A DNA stretch of 64,000 bases, taken from Molanna angustata. Lineage: Eukaryota; Arthropoda; Insecta; Trichoptera; Molannidae. Position 1 is the stretch's first letter, and the number at the start of each line of letters is the position of its first letter. Positions 1 to 12,292 of this stretch are shown piece by piece. The position numbers and the translations under genes were made by a program. The stretch spans positions 12,877,107 through 12,941,106 of the forward strand of contig OY754968.1 of NCBI GenBank assembly GCA_963576475.1, given 5' to 3'. The notes under the pieces were generated by a model. It searched no databases. It had not been told where the DNA came from and saw only the letters and a list, made by a program, of their open reading frames with translations.

Positions 1-1335
1 AGACATAGTACAATACAATAGTAACATCAAGTATTAAGGCCTATTACATTTTGTCGTTATGATTGACATAAAAATAATACAAGTTTGCAAAAAATAAAAA
101 AATAAAATATGATCATAGGTTGGTATGTAGGTAAGAGCAACATTTCAAGTTAACAATGATTTAAAACATAATATTGAACTAAAAGGAAAAAAGAAAAAAG
201 AGAATAAATGCCGTCAAGGTTTCCTATAATAAGTGGTTATTGATCTTCTTCCTGTAACTTAAATAAATTTGAAAGATAACATGTAACATGAAACTTTTCA
301 TACAATTTCGGAACGATGAACTTTGAATGATAATTTTTTTATTTTATTTAAAGTCCGATGAACTTATTTTCTCGAATCACTTACGGGCACTATGTTAAAT
401 ATTACTTTAACACGAACCCAATAACAAGTTGCCACTTTCTGAAGACCAATGGCGTTTATCAGATCCAGAATAATTTAGAAATTTGTCTCGACCGGGAATC
501 TAAACCAGACCTTTGGCTTACTTTATGTCCCTCAGAGAACACTGAATAAATGTTGTCAATTTGTAGAAAAATTGATATTCCTTGGTTAAAAATTCGTTCG
601 GAAGTACTCTGATTAATTGTTTCAATTTATGGCAGAGTTAATGGATTTTAGCATATAGACATCATATTATGTATGTACGAGTATTTTGATACATAGTGAT
701 GTGTTATAACATATATATATTTATATAAATATATTATACTAGTGACTTTTACATTTCGGATAAATCAGTCATGCTAATGGTTTCACTGGTTCAATTAATT
801 GAAAGCACGATCAACGAGACCTTTTTTTATGACACAAAAAAACATGTTTCCATTTGGAAAATACATGAAGTAAAAAAGCTGAAACACAAATTTGTTTTTG
901 TGGTTGATGAACTTGTTTTCCATGATATAGACATTAAATATTAAACATTTTTTAAACCAACTACTATATCATATATTTTTGTCAGTTTGATATCAAAAGA
1001 TTCTGACAAAGAAATATATTTTCTGTAGTCAAAGTTATTCGAATGAGCAATTTTTTTTTCAACCGGTTTCAATGTGACTACTTTTTCCTCAGTGCGGATG
1101 ATAATTAGTAAATATATTTTAATAAAATAAGAATAAACTTAAGATAACAACAGTGAAAAATATTCATATAATCCTATATGTTCACTCATCATTTGAATAT
1201 TTGTTATTTAACTTAGTGACATATTTTCAACTATCAAAAATTGTTATTTTTAACAACAAGTAGGTCATTGAGTATTCTTATAATAAAACATAGTAGGTAT
1301 TGTTGAATTATAATTTAACAGAAAAGTCATAGTTA
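1..1335. other. AT-rich intronic or flanking DNA, no feature seen
   Basis: Only short ORFs without family motifs occur. There are A/T runs and a short TA-rich tract near 705-735. I see no exon, RNA gene or clear transposon terminus. Confidence 0.5.
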
Positions 1336-1339
1336 AAAG

Positions 1340-1715
1340 TAGGTCAACTTTCCGACGAGATCTCTACGACGATGTCCGAGTGAATGTCTTAGTACCTATT
1401 GGACATGCGGACCTTGTAGCCACGAAGAGCAACTTTAGGGCTTTCATGTCTTTCTGTCTTAAATTCGGTGCACTCTTATCTTCACTATCACTGAGCAGTG
1501 AGCCAGTTGTTTCCAGATGATTAGCTTTCTTTGGCACATTAAGTGCAGTGTCTCTAAGGTTTTAGAATTCTCCGGACTCTTCGTATGTTCTTTATGTGTT
1601 CTTTCAGAGTTTTGCAAGGGTCCGTTATTAGTCCCCATAAGCAGAACGGGTAGTGGGGGGGCAGAACAGTAAAAAGTACGTTTTATGTTTAACGTTGTTT
1701 CTTTCACACATCTTA
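1340..1715 (-). repeat. Dispersed repeat, copy 1 (inverted relative to 8265-8480)
   Basis: The minus strand of this stretch contains cttatggggactaataacgg and acaagagtgcaccg-like sequence that recur on the plus strand near 8300-8470. A translated minus frame reads MGTNNGPLQNSERTHKEHTK and the other copy gives a related peptide, so the repeat may come from a coding part of a transposon. No domain recognised. Confidence 0.6.
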
Positions 1716-2040
1716 ATCTGATACGTGGATTAAAACTATGTTTTTATATTCTTAATAATTTGAATGTACATAATGTTAATTTGATGAGACATTGAAATAA
1801 TATAATGTGTTAACGTCATGTCGATATTATAGAGATAATGTCAACGTCTTATTTAGTGTCGTTTAAGATCAGAGATATACAAAAGGGAGTGTCTTCCTGA
1901 TAGAGACACTCGAAGAAAGAAAAATGCCTCCATTTTCTAAGGGAATTCTTTTGTAATTTCCTATTAAAGCCAAATGGCACAATAAATTAGGATTGGGTAA
2001 GTCCTCATAGCCATTACAATAATACGACTCTTCTGTCTAG

Positions 2041-2098
2041 TGCGGAGGGAGGATCGAAATCAGGCGTCGGGCGTCGGCGTCGGCGTCGCGACTACCGC
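2041..2098. repeat. Short GC-rich imperfect gcgtcg repeat
   Basis: An isolated GC-rich patch with repeated ggcgtcg units inside AT-rich DNA. It could be a simple repeat or the edge of an unrecognised element. No ORF crosses it. Confidence 0.5.
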
Positions 2099-2286
2099 TA
2101 CACTGTAACTGAAACTGAAACGATCTGAAATGTCTCCGTCATTACGGGTTGCAGGGCTGACCAATCGATAGATCGCGATCATGCTACATTTAATATTGCC
2201 ATGTATTTCGTCACTTGACAATACATAAAGTATTTCAAATCTTTATTTTCAGATATTATATTTCAGATATTATATGCGATCCAAAA

Positions 2287-2850
2287 ATGCCAGCAAAGTT
2301 GACAAAAACGGTGTACCTGTCAATTGTCATACCGGCACTCCTCTATGACTCCGAATGCTGGACAATGTATAACTCCTACTCTAGGCAACTGGAAACCGCT
2401 AGAATGCGTATGCTAAGATGGGCAGCTGGAATGTGCTTACGGGACAAAATAAAAAGTGGATGCCTCGTCGTTATTGATACATAATAAGATAGAGGACATG
2501 ATTGACATGATATGGCCACGTTGAACGCATACAGCCAGATCACACCGTTAATCAAATCTCCATGGATCTTTCTCGAATTATAACCAGAGGTATACCAAAC
2601 AAAATACCAAAGAAATCCTGGATCGTCCAAAGACGAAACCAATTACAGAGACATGGCCTAGGTGACATTATACATGACAGAATAAGGACCTATAATTTAA
2701 GGACGAAGAGAGCTGACCCCAACAGTCGGCATAGAAAAAGAGTTAATTGTAATATAGCAAGGGATAAGAAGACCAATAAAGTTACAAACATATTCTCATG
2801 CACAAAAGAATACTATGAATATGTTTGCATCAAAATAAAATAAAATAGTA
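2287..2850 (+). mobile_element. LINE 3' fragment (RTE-like C-terminus), degenerate
   Basis: The plus frame from 2287 reads KMPAKLTKTVYLSIVIPALL, YDSECWTMY and METARMRMLRW-like sequence (QLETARMRMLRWAAGM). This is the post-reverse-transcriptase region common in RTE-like non-LTR elements of arthropods (PALLYGSECW, then a MRMLRW block). The frame breaks near 2480; degenerate downstream sequence continues to about 2850. Both ends of the ORF are decayed and no RT catalytic motif is present. Confidence 0.7.
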
Positions 2851-4100
2851 ATAAAGATAACACTTAAGAGAGAGTGTGTTTTTGTGAAAAAACAAGGTCA
2901 CTTTATTTTATTGTTTTCCTCATTTTATATTTGTTGTTCATGTTGCTTGAAAAGGTTTATTTTACTTATTGCTGCAATAAATCCTTCGACATTTTTTCTA
3001 ACAAAATCCACTATTTTCTTTACCCTTCACTTTTATTTCCATTCTTTTCTATAAATTTAATTGATTATGATATTGAATTGATGTTATTTATTTGAATTAT
3101 TATTTAGTCTTTCCATACAAGAATTGACGGAGTCATCTGTAGATATTCTTCTTCTAACGCAAGAAGTGTTCATTTGAATACATTTTGTAGATATATAACT
3201 GAGTTATAGATTGACATCAAATCATGAATTTGATAAAACTTATGAATTATTTAATATTGATTTAATTTAGTGGTGTACAAGATCAAACAAAATATCGACG
3301 CATTAGTATAATACTAGGCATAAAAACTTATCATTTAATTAACAAATTGATTCAGAAGAATAAAATAGGTTTGAAATATGTTTATATATTTTCTGGAAGG
3401 TAATATATCAATATATTACATAAAGATAAATTGCCCAATAGTTGAGGTCCACTGATTTAAGACAGTAACTACTTCTGGTTAATAAAAGACTGGTAGAAAA
3501 AGAGGGTATGAAGTATGTACCTATACAAATACCTACAGTATTTTGATTACTACATGTTACACGCCAAGAAAACCATAAAGGGAGTGATGAAAATAGGTTT
3601 TTATGTGTATAATATATTGTATGTACATACATATATACAAACATCTTTATGTATATTTACGTGGGTCTTGTTACACAATGCACCGATTAAGAAATATCAA
3701 TAAAGAAGATATTTTACCTGACAGGAATATTTACATTTTTCAGTATATCCTTTGTATTGGGATTGCTTATTGTATCATTTCGAATATAAATCACTTTTTC
3801 TTAATAATTTTGAAGTGAGGTGTTAGTATTTGGTTATTGTTTACGAGTAGGTTCTCTCCCTCGCTGACCACAATAAAAACTTTTGATGGTAAGGCTTTAC
3901 AAAATTATTAAAAATTAAAATAAAATTGCGAAAAATGAATGAAGGAATCCGCAATAAAAATAGTTGGTTTCCTGACTACTCATGTTACCGAAAATCACCA
4001 CCAGACTTGAACACTTGCGCAATACAATTACATTACAAAATAATATTTGAATAATACATTTTCATTTCTTGAAAAAATTATGACTCCTTTTGATAATTAA
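2851..4100. other. AT-rich stretch, no feature seen
   Basis: Short ORFs at 2874-3095, 3408-3644 and 3603-3818 are AT-driven and lack motifs. No splice-bounded neuroligin sequence was found on the minus strand. Confidence 0.45.
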
Positions 4101-4102
4101 TT

Positions 4103-4232
4103 CAACTCGCTCACGCGAGTCGCAATGATAGCTACACACAAACCTAGCCAACCTGTTCTTACCAAAAGTTTGGTTTGAATAGGTTGGTCAGGTTAGTATG
4201 TAGATTATTTTGCGACTCGCGTGAGCGAGTTG
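4103..4232. mobile_element. Foldback MITE with 23-bp perfect terminal inverted repeats
   Basis: Left arm 4103-4125 begins CAACTCGCTCACGCGAGTCG; the right arm 4210-4232 is its exact reverse complement over 23 bp. Inner sequence continues as imperfect inverted repeat (ccaacct / aggttgg). The total is 130 bp. No clear target duplication was identified. Confidence 0.8.
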
Positions 4233-4589
4233 CATCATATACTGTGTGGGTCTGAATGTGGCAAATTGCGATTCTATTATTGTTTATAATTTGCTTTCAA
4301 AACACTAGTAGTTTGGAGGCAGAATTGCCACCTAGCAGTGAGTTTCGGAAATTCAAGTTGTTGCAGAAAACTTAATATTATAATGGATTCCTCCATACAT
4401 ATAAAAATTATTGCGATCGGCCAGGGACAGTACTTGTTATTATTATCAGATAGTATTTAGAGTGTTCTCCTCTTAAAATTAATAATAACCCAATATCTGT
4501 AGTGGATTTTTTATATGTACCGTACAGTGACTATAAATTGTTATGGCGTCCCATTAAGTTGTCGCTTCTCGAAATCTTTTATTAACACA

Positions 4590-4755
4590 GCAGCCCAGCT
4601 GATGAAACGATCTTCCGAATTGTGTTCCCACTTTCTTACAATGCGGTCTTATCCGAATTAATATTTTCAGAGCAGATTGCAATCCCTCCCCAACGTTGCG
4701 TAGTGCGATTATTCGGAAGAGTACAATAGACTCAAATCCAAATAACTAGTGCTTT
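4590..4755 (+). repeat. Dispersed repeat (related reverse copy at 43660-43735)
   Basis: The segment gagcagattgcaatccctcc through attattcggaagagtacaat recurs on the minus strand near 43665-43720 with mismatches. Class unknown. Confidence 0.6.
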
Positions 4756-4774
4756 CTTACATTTCATTTTCTTA

Positions 4775-5290
4775 AGTGCACTTTACAAGGACACTATTTT
4801 CAACGCGGCCCGGTTTCCAACGCTTAAAACAGCATCCAAAATACAGGTTACTCCAAACATGGCTTTACACGCAATGCTTAAAACAGCATCCAAAATAGAG
4901 GTTACTCCGAGCATCGCTTTACAGTGCTTTACACAGTTTACACAATTATATGTGCAAATGTTTAATGTAATATAAATAAATGTATATCGAAAAATTATAA
5001 AGTAAATGTTTAATATAATATAAATGTATATCGAGTAAGTTTCGACACTTAAACCCAAATAAACAAAATACATCGCGAGCGAATCGCACACGTAAAAGTC
5101 AACGCAAACGGCAGCCATGTTGACTCGTCGGTAACGACGACAGCGAATAATTTTACAGATTTCTGTTTTACCAAAACGGATGAAAATTGCGTTGAAAATA
5201 GAACATGTTCTATTTTTTTGCCCATCGCGTTGAAAATCCCGTTGAAAACAGCGTCCGTGTAAAGTAGACTTTAGATACTTTTGGTGCCGT
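4775..5290. mobile_element. Probable non-autonomous DNA element with internal duplication
   Basis: The ends resemble each other in inverse orientation: plus actttacaaggacactatttt at the left, and minus actttacacggacgctgttt at the right, each followed by ttttcaacgcg-like sequence. Inside, a roughly 50-bp unit (cttaaaacagcatccaaaat, then a/gaggttactcc) is present twice at about 4825-4875 and 4876-4925. A 171-residue minus-strand ORF covers it but carries no recognised domain and runs through the repeats, so I do not call it a gene. Confidence 0.55.
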
Positions 5291-5607
5291 GCCTGCAAGG
5301 ATTCAAAGTTCTCTAATATCTGCCAAATTGTATGTGAATAATTATGTGAATATTTTTACTGATCTGCTTATTATGTGAATATTCTTATTCTTCGTTAAAA
5401 ATTCAGTATTGGTGAAAGAACAGTGTTTTTTGTATAAAAAGTCAACATGAACAAACATTTTCCTATTTTTTTTATAACCACTGCTAGTTGACTAATGCAA
5501 TTCATTACAGAAAACAATTAAATATTAAAGAGTGGTCTCGAATCTTAAAACATCCAAGAACCAAAAAAGAATTGCAAATATAATTCAATAGCAGGTATGT
5601 TTTACAT

Positions 5608-6264
5608 GTGATTGATAGAACATGTAAACTTCCCCCAATAAACTCTCTAAACCATCTTGAGATAGTACATGACTTCACATATCTGGGTTCCAACATATGT
5701 GACACCGGTGGTTGTGAAGCGGAAGTAAAAAGACGCATCGCCATGGCAAAGGGAGCACTGGGAAAGCTCACAAGAGTATGGAAGGACAGGACCATTACGA
5801 AAACTACGAAGGCTAGACTCATCAGGGCTCTGATATTCCCGATGTTCCTTTATGGCGTGGAAACATGGACACTTAGGGAGTCAGAGCGAAAGAGGATCGA
5901 TGCTTTCGAAATGTGGTGCTGGAGGCGTATGCTGCGCATCCCATGGACAGCCAGAAGAGCCAATGTGTCAATTTTAGACGAGCTAAGGATTGAGGATCGT
6001 CTATCGACGATATGTTACAGACGTATCCATCAATTCTTTGGACACATTGCCAGAAGAAAACGAGACTGCCTCGAGAAGCTTGTTGTGATGGGCAGCGTGG
6101 AGGGACGGAGATCTCGTGGTCGCTCACCGACCAGATGGAGCGATTTGGTTAAGTCCACAATGGGATCTTCGGTGACTGGTGCTCTGCGTTCAGCCCAAAA
6201 CAGATTGGCATGGAGGCGGGCCATACGTATGGCGACAGACTTCAGCCGCTATCCTCAGGCATGA
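5608..6264 (+). mobile_element. LINE reverse-transcriptase polyprotein C-terminus (RTE-like), 3' fragment
   Basis: An open frame of about 218 codons, the longest clean LINE coding piece in the window, ends in a stop at 6264. It holds FTYLGSNICDTGG, EVKRRIAMAKGAL, IFPMFLYGVETWTL, FEMWCWRRMLRIPW and the later RRSRGRSPTRW block. This order is typical of the region after the RT catalytic core in RTE-like elements. The RT core (YADD) is not upstream, so it is a 5'-truncated copy. The open frame suggests relatively recent insertion or slow decay. The ATG at 5608 is incidental. Confidence 0.85.
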
Positions 6265-6749
6265 GGAAAAGGACGATTGATATTGATGTTTTACATAATT
6301 CTTCCATAAAAATACATTGAATAGGAAGGAGTCTTCTGAAATATAAAAGGGTACTTCTGAAATATGTTGAATTCTTAATAACAAAAGTCGAGGTAATTAT
6401 ACTTAATAGCATCATTATTCTCAGTAGGTATATCTTCAATATTGAACATCTTTTGTAAATGTATTCTAACATTATTTTGCCATAAATTCACTCTTTTACA
6501 ATTCAACAAGAAAATACCAAAAAAAATACTAATTTAAATCGTGTTGCACAACCAAATATTATTGGACAGAAATACATTTAAAAAAATAAATAAAGCTTTT
6601 AAGACAAAAAATATACACGGCAAAAATATGACAGCAAACGAGTTCAAGGAGTCATTTGATATATTTTCTTTTTTTTTCTTGTTTATGATGAACTCAGCTA
6701 AAATGTGTTCTTATAGGTATTGATATTAATTTAACATACACCCACATTC

Positions 6750-6915
6750 TAGAGACTTACGATATTAATCGTCTCACAGATCCAGACTGAAAACACAATT
6801 AAAAACGGTGTCTCCACCTGGAATCGAACCCATCGGATCGGATCTTTACCCTGGAATCGGATCTTTAAATCAGAAGTCAGACACATAATCAACTAAAATT
6901 CGAAGGCCGACATCT
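6750..6915 (-). mobile_element. tRNA-derived SINE, family B, copy 1
   Basis: On the minus strand the copy reads gtcggcctt, then ggttcgattccaggtggagac with a B-box-like GGTTCGATTCC, then a cagtctggatctg tail. The same order occurs on the plus strand at 19480-19610. A short internal duplication of the cggatcttta-containing segment lies between the A-box area and the B box. Confidence 0.7.
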
Positions 6916-6919
6916 TACT

Positions 6920-8260
6920 AGACAAATACTTTTGATGACATATAACACTTTTTGAATTCGTCGTTATTGTTGTAAATAAATAACAGTTGATCAACTCCCT
7001 GAAATTAATTTTCATTTCGACCGATTGAAAAGGTTTTAAATTAAGTAAAATAATAATTTGGAACCGCCATCGTGAGATGATGTAAAGTTATTAGAGAAAA
7101 AACGGTGATTTACTGGATCCGGGAAGAAATCAGTATTAGAAAATATAGGAACAAGAATAGTTTCAATGAAATAAAGGCTGTAGAAATGTCCAACACTTGC
7201 AGTAAAACATTTATCAATAGAACAAAATAAAACTAATGAAATTATTGATAAAGATCTTTTTGTCATGCATTTATTTTAATTTATCTGATCCTGATTATCA
7301 ATATTTTAAAGATGAAAACTCGTAAATAAGAAACTACATGTTTGCTAGACATATTCAGCAATAAAGGTATAAGCAATGTTATTCTAAAGCAATTTCGTTG
7401 AATTGACAAAATTATTATTGTAGTTAATCAGACAAGATCTTTTTTTCCAGGCGAAAACAATTTAATTTATAATTAAAACCATCTCGGTTTAACTCAAGAA
7501 CAATAAAACTCACTTTGGCTTAACTGAACATTAGTGGAAATTTAATGAAACTTTAACTCCTTCGAGCCCGATGTACATTATTCCAACTTTGGATATTACA
7601 ATACCTGTTTTCTTTACTTTGAATTTGTTGTTATAGCAATAACAGTTACTTCAGATAACTTTTTGCATTCAGTTGAGTATATATAGGTAATATTATATTT
7701 ACTGATAGTGTATTGTTTACCATTTTGAAGAACATTGCCGAAAAAATTATATTTTTTTAATAAAACAAATTAGGGTTGAGAAATATAAGCTGACTTGTGT
7801 AGTTCTCCAAGGTAACAATATTCTCTGAAAATAAACCGAATTTGTGAGGTGAGAGTAGTATTAATCTAATTAATACCTTTCATGGAAAGTCATAAAGAAG
7901 CGATTATTGACAGATGTACCTACATAATGATATATTATGATGATTTGCCTTGGATTGGATGTTGAGTCGCCGACCATGTGTTCTTTTGTTGCCCAAATAG
8001 ATCTGCATTTGATCTTTATGATTATATTGTTAATGTTCCTCGTCCCTTTAATATCGCCCACCTATTTATTATCACTCAACAAAAAACTCGTTTATTTCTA
8101 AATTTCTTTTCTCTAATCAAATCAAACTGTAAATGTTCAACTAGCAATTGAACTAATTCTTCCAAATATGTATAAATAATAATTTGTGTGTCTCATAGAC
8201 ACTAGAATGGCACAAATCACCCTTGATTTGGGTGGGTTGCCTAGTTAAAAAAAAAAATAT
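6920..8260. other. AT-rich stretch, no feature seen
   Basis: ORFs at 7036-7266 and 7870-8061 are short and unremarkable. No transposon termini or exons recognised. Confidence 0.45.
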
Positions 8261-8264
8261 TTGC

Positions 8265-8480
8265 CTTCTTCTTTTCTTCCTCAACTATCACTCTATATTC
8301 TTATGGGGACTAATAACGGTCCCTTGGAAAGCTCTCAAAGAACAGCAGAAGAACCCGAAGAACTCTAAAACCTTGCAGACACTGCACTTATATTGCTAAA
8401 TAGAGCTGATTATAAAGAAACAGCAGAAAAACCACTGACTGAAAATGAAGACAAGAGTGCACCGCATTTTTAAAGTCTTG
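8265..8480 (+). repeat. Dispersed repeat, copy 2 (see 1340-1715)
   Basis: Shares cttatggggactaataacgg, aactctaaaaccttgcagac and acaagagtgcaccgc-type blocks with the reverse complement of 1340-1715. Confidence 0.6.
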
Positions 8481-8934
8481 ATAGTCCTGAAATTGCTCTT
8501 TGCTCTCCAATGGGTACAAAAGAATTAGGCTACCATTAGTATTTCGTTGAAGTCTTTCCTATTCTTCTGTCATGTTGTTCGTTCTTTCAGCGGAGGTACA
8601 AAACTGTAACGATTGTGATGATTTGTTTATTCTACGAAGTCATTTTCTGTTTGTTTAAAAACCAACTATTAGTTATCGTATGTAAGTTCATAAGGAAGTA
8701 TTCAGTGTTCCATTTCCAACTAATTTTGATGTTTTTTTTTTAATTTTGCTAACGTTTATTGAGAAAGGTACCATTGAGGTATATAGGTACCTATTATACA
8801 TAGGTACTAACAGAAGTAATGTAAACGTAATATGAAAGAAATTCATAACACATCTATATGTTGTATTTTGTTTTTTATTTTCTTGTCAAACAATACATTT
8901 TACATACACTGATTTTACATGTTATTTTTATGGA

Positions 8935-9300
8935 AGTGTATTATTATATATATATTTTTTTTCATATTATCATTATTGTTTTTTTTTGTTTATTGTTGAT
9001 CATGTGGTTGATGTTTATGGTGTTATTGTTTTGATGTGTGCGTATGTATGTGCATATGTGTATGTGTAGGTATATGTGTATATATGCATGTATATATGTA
9101 TAATGTATATTATTGTATTGTCTGAATAGCCTCACCTTAAGACAGGCGTAGTCGTTTAGGTGAGGTTATGATGAATAAAAAGAGAGAGGAGGAAGTTACT
9201 ATGTATTATGCTTTGTTGACTTTTTAGTTTCTCTTCTTTCTTTTTTGTACTGCATTTCTACTGTTTAAATAAATCAATAAAATAAAATAAAATCTTTACA
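8935..9300 (+). mobile_element. Microsatellite plus LINE-type 3' tail
   Basis: A TATG/TGTATG-rich microsatellite (about 8940-9110) leads into a non-coding stretch that ends in aataaatcaataaaataaaa near 9265-9295, the A-rich short-unit tail usual at LINE 3' ends. It also holds cctcaccttaagacaggcgt, which folds weakly with ttaggtgagg. Confidence 0.5.
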
Positions 9301-10520
9301 AAAAAGACTCATATTTATGCTTGAAATAGACTAATATAATTATTTATTAGAAATCTCACATTATTTACAAAAATATAGTAAGATAAATATATTTTAAATG
9401 CTATTTCCATAGAATTATATATCATATATTATCTAAGGCTATTACATATAATACATATATTGATACAATATAGTCTTATTAGAAGGTATATATTTCTTAA
9501 ACGTGAACTTTCATACCGGTTTAATCTTGTCGCAATAAATTATAATTTAATTTAGGAAGAAACATAGTAACTAATATTAAGGTTTATATTATGTACGAAA
9601 AACAATCTTAATTTTATCACTAAAACGTACCTAACATGTCTTCTTATTAAATTTTATTTGGTGTTTCTAAGCGTAAAGCTTGAAGCTTAAAGCTACATTC
9701 CTATAGGAAAACGTACACTGGGAACATATAAACTTGGAACTAAGTTACTAAGAGCTTTCGGCCATAAGAATAAAAAACATTTAGACAGATAAAGAACATC
9801 GTGAAAATAAAAATGATTCTAGGAAAGATTCCAAAGTAAACATGGGAATGGTATTTAATAATCAATATGTTGTTTTGAATACAACAGCAAATGAAATCTT
9901 AGTAAAAACAAATAAATATCTCGCAGCCGGGTGGTTTCTTAGGAAAAAATGAGTCAACTGAGATAAATTTAGAAGAGATAAGGGAAAAACTTCCGCTATA
10001 TGCTGTATTTTTTCTGTAAACAAAAGTATAAGTAAAATTTACACGACATTTGAGTTGTTGGGTTTAATTTACAATTTTCGCTGATGAAATTTTAAAAAAG
10101 ATCACTGATATAACCTCTTAGGACCTGGGTGTGGCTGGAATGCACTGTTGATGAAGTAATGTTACATGAGTAATGTCTTTCTTGTGTAGTGTATTCCAAA
10201 GTATACTTAATAATATGTTTTTTCAATAAGTATTGATTTTCTATATTTTATTACTTTTATATCTGATACCTTAATCTCTAAGCACGTCTATGTTTACATT
10301 GTATGTAACTTCTCTATGGGAAATATTGTGATTGCACATATAAATCAAATTTATTATTTATAAAACAAAAATATGTATGTGTGATGTGTACCTAATTGTT
10401 TTTTCTCTTAATAAATAAATTTTTCTCGAAATTTCACGTCTACATAATTATAACGTTTTCGTGATCTCTTTTTTGTTGCCATCAAAACTGTTTCCTTTAT
10501 ATTTTATATGTACCTATATT
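9301..10520. other. AT-rich stretch, no feature seen
   Basis: No ORF, splice-bounded homology or repeat terminus could be supported. Confidence 0.4.
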
Positions 10521-10525
10521 CTATA

Positions 10526-11060
10526 CAAACGAGTGGATTGTAGCCAACGCTAAACTCCTCACTAACAATTCATTCTATAAAGTATTCAAATTTTATACTT
10601 ATGGAAAATATTCAGCATTTTCATGAAATTAGTTTGTTAAATTATTTATTTATTTAAATATTTCATTATGAAAACTTGATAATTCTTCAATGCCATTTTA
10701 TGAAAGTGATGTGTCTTTAACCAATTTGAAAATAAAAATTTTAAATTTCAAGTTTCCTGAGCATGGGGTCACTTTGAAATATTTGATAGTTAAAAAATCA
10801 AGAAGTACTATTCAGATATCCTTCAAAATCTAATGGATTCTAAGTGAATATCAGATACACAAATTTGCAAAATTTGAAAAGAATCCAATGAGTACTTTGG
10901 TCTGTAATCGATAAAGTAAAATAATAGATACATTGTGATGAAACTTTCAGAATAAAATCTCAGAATGATACTAGTTGATAATCTGCAATAAAAATTAGTC
11001 TTAAAATTTGCGAAATCATAACTCCCCACTATATCCCCTTGGGCTAGTGAGGAGTAAAAA
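10526..11060 (+). repeat. Dispersed repeat family C, near full-length copy
   Basis: About 535 bp, beginning acgagtggattgtagccaac and ending in ccccttgggctagtgaggag. Related copies are at 44677-45213 (plus), 42758-43617 (minus, interrupted) and 62310-62605 (minus, one end missing). The end with the short CCCC..GGG hairpin and the opposite gccaacgctaaactcctcac end recur together, so they look like element termini. Superfamily not assigned; Helitron-like or a SINE-like element are options. Confidence 0.65.
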
Positions 11061-11544
11061 TAACGGTAAGTAAATTACATAAAGGAGAAGATAAAGAAAA
11101 AAACAAGTGATAATAATTTATTACAACTATCAACGCGACTTAGTTTGTAAGGTAGGTATGTATAATATTATACATAATACATATTAATAATACATATAGG
11201 TAAAGCTGTAGCCAAATATCTTGAACTTTTGGCCGAGAAGGGGGGCGAATTCCAAGTGAACCAACGAAGCAAAAGACACAAATTTGCGCTCTGCACTACC
11301 GTAAGCTCGTTCAAAATGTTTGGCGAAAATCATACCTACTGTTTTATCAAAACTGTTTCCATTATATTTTTTATGTGTTTATCCTATACAAAAAATAATA
11401 GTTTATAATAATTATTTACCTGAGGGTAATCTCTGTCACTGGAGAGATGTTGAAAGTGAGCAAAAAAAGTTTTTCCACCTCTCATCGCATGGAGATAACC
11501 TAATCTAATAAGCGGGGCTGCCGTGTGACCATCACTCAATACCT

Positions 11545-11965
11545 GTGGAAGACAATAAAATATTATTCATCAATATTAAAATCCCGAAAGACCTTAATAT
11601 TAAAATTCATGGTGACAATTCCTGTTTCAACAGCTCCATATTATGTAACTCAGCTTGTATTAAATTATCAACTAAAAATAATATCAAATACCTAGGCATC
11701 ATAATTGAAAGTAGCATGAAATGGAAATTGCATATTTCTATTGAACTCCTTAAAAAGCTAATTTTCATTTTCCTGAGACTTAGAAATGTACATACTTCAT
11801 ACAAACTTGCTTGAAACAAAATATATTTTTCACTATTTCAATCCATCTTACAATATGGCATTATATGTTGGGCCGGGGGGCTTTCTAAAACCACTTTAAT
11901 GCCTTTTGAAGTTTTTCAAAGAATCATTATTAACCAAAATCAAAGTTTTTCAAAGAATCATTATT
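11545..11965 (+). mobile_element. LINE reverse-transcriptase fragment (Jockey/L2/CR1-like)
   Basis: The frame reads CIKLSTKNNIKYLGIIIESS then MKWKLHI, FIFLRLRNV and, after a stop at 11812-11814, FSLFQSILQYGIICWAG. The pattern xYLGIxID-xxLxWxxHI followed by a Y-HSIxxYGIxxWG block is the region just after RT motif E in LINE polymerases. It is decayed and 5' truncated. Confidence 0.7.
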
Positions 11966-12292
11966 AACTAAACAATTTTTTGAAATCAAAGTACCTACAA
12001 TTTTAACTATATTTTTACTTTAACCTTTGTTGGAGAAACACAGCGTACCTAAGTGTATAAATTTTCCTGGTTGACATTCGCTCATCTTGCGGCCTACTTC
12101 AAATTAACACAATTAATATACCTACGCGTAAGTGCATATGAATCTTATTTTTTATATTAAGACAGACGCTGTGATGACACAGACCGCCTTCTATTATTAT
12201 TATTATTCTTCAATCTTTTCACGGGTTAACCGGTGTAAAAAAAACTAAACAACGGAGGAGTTCTCAAGTTGATTAGTTATTATGTATAATGT

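Noticed and set aside
4783..5298. 171-residue minus-strand ORF as a gene
   Set aside because: It runs through duplicated, repeat-like sequence at element ends and has no recognised domain.
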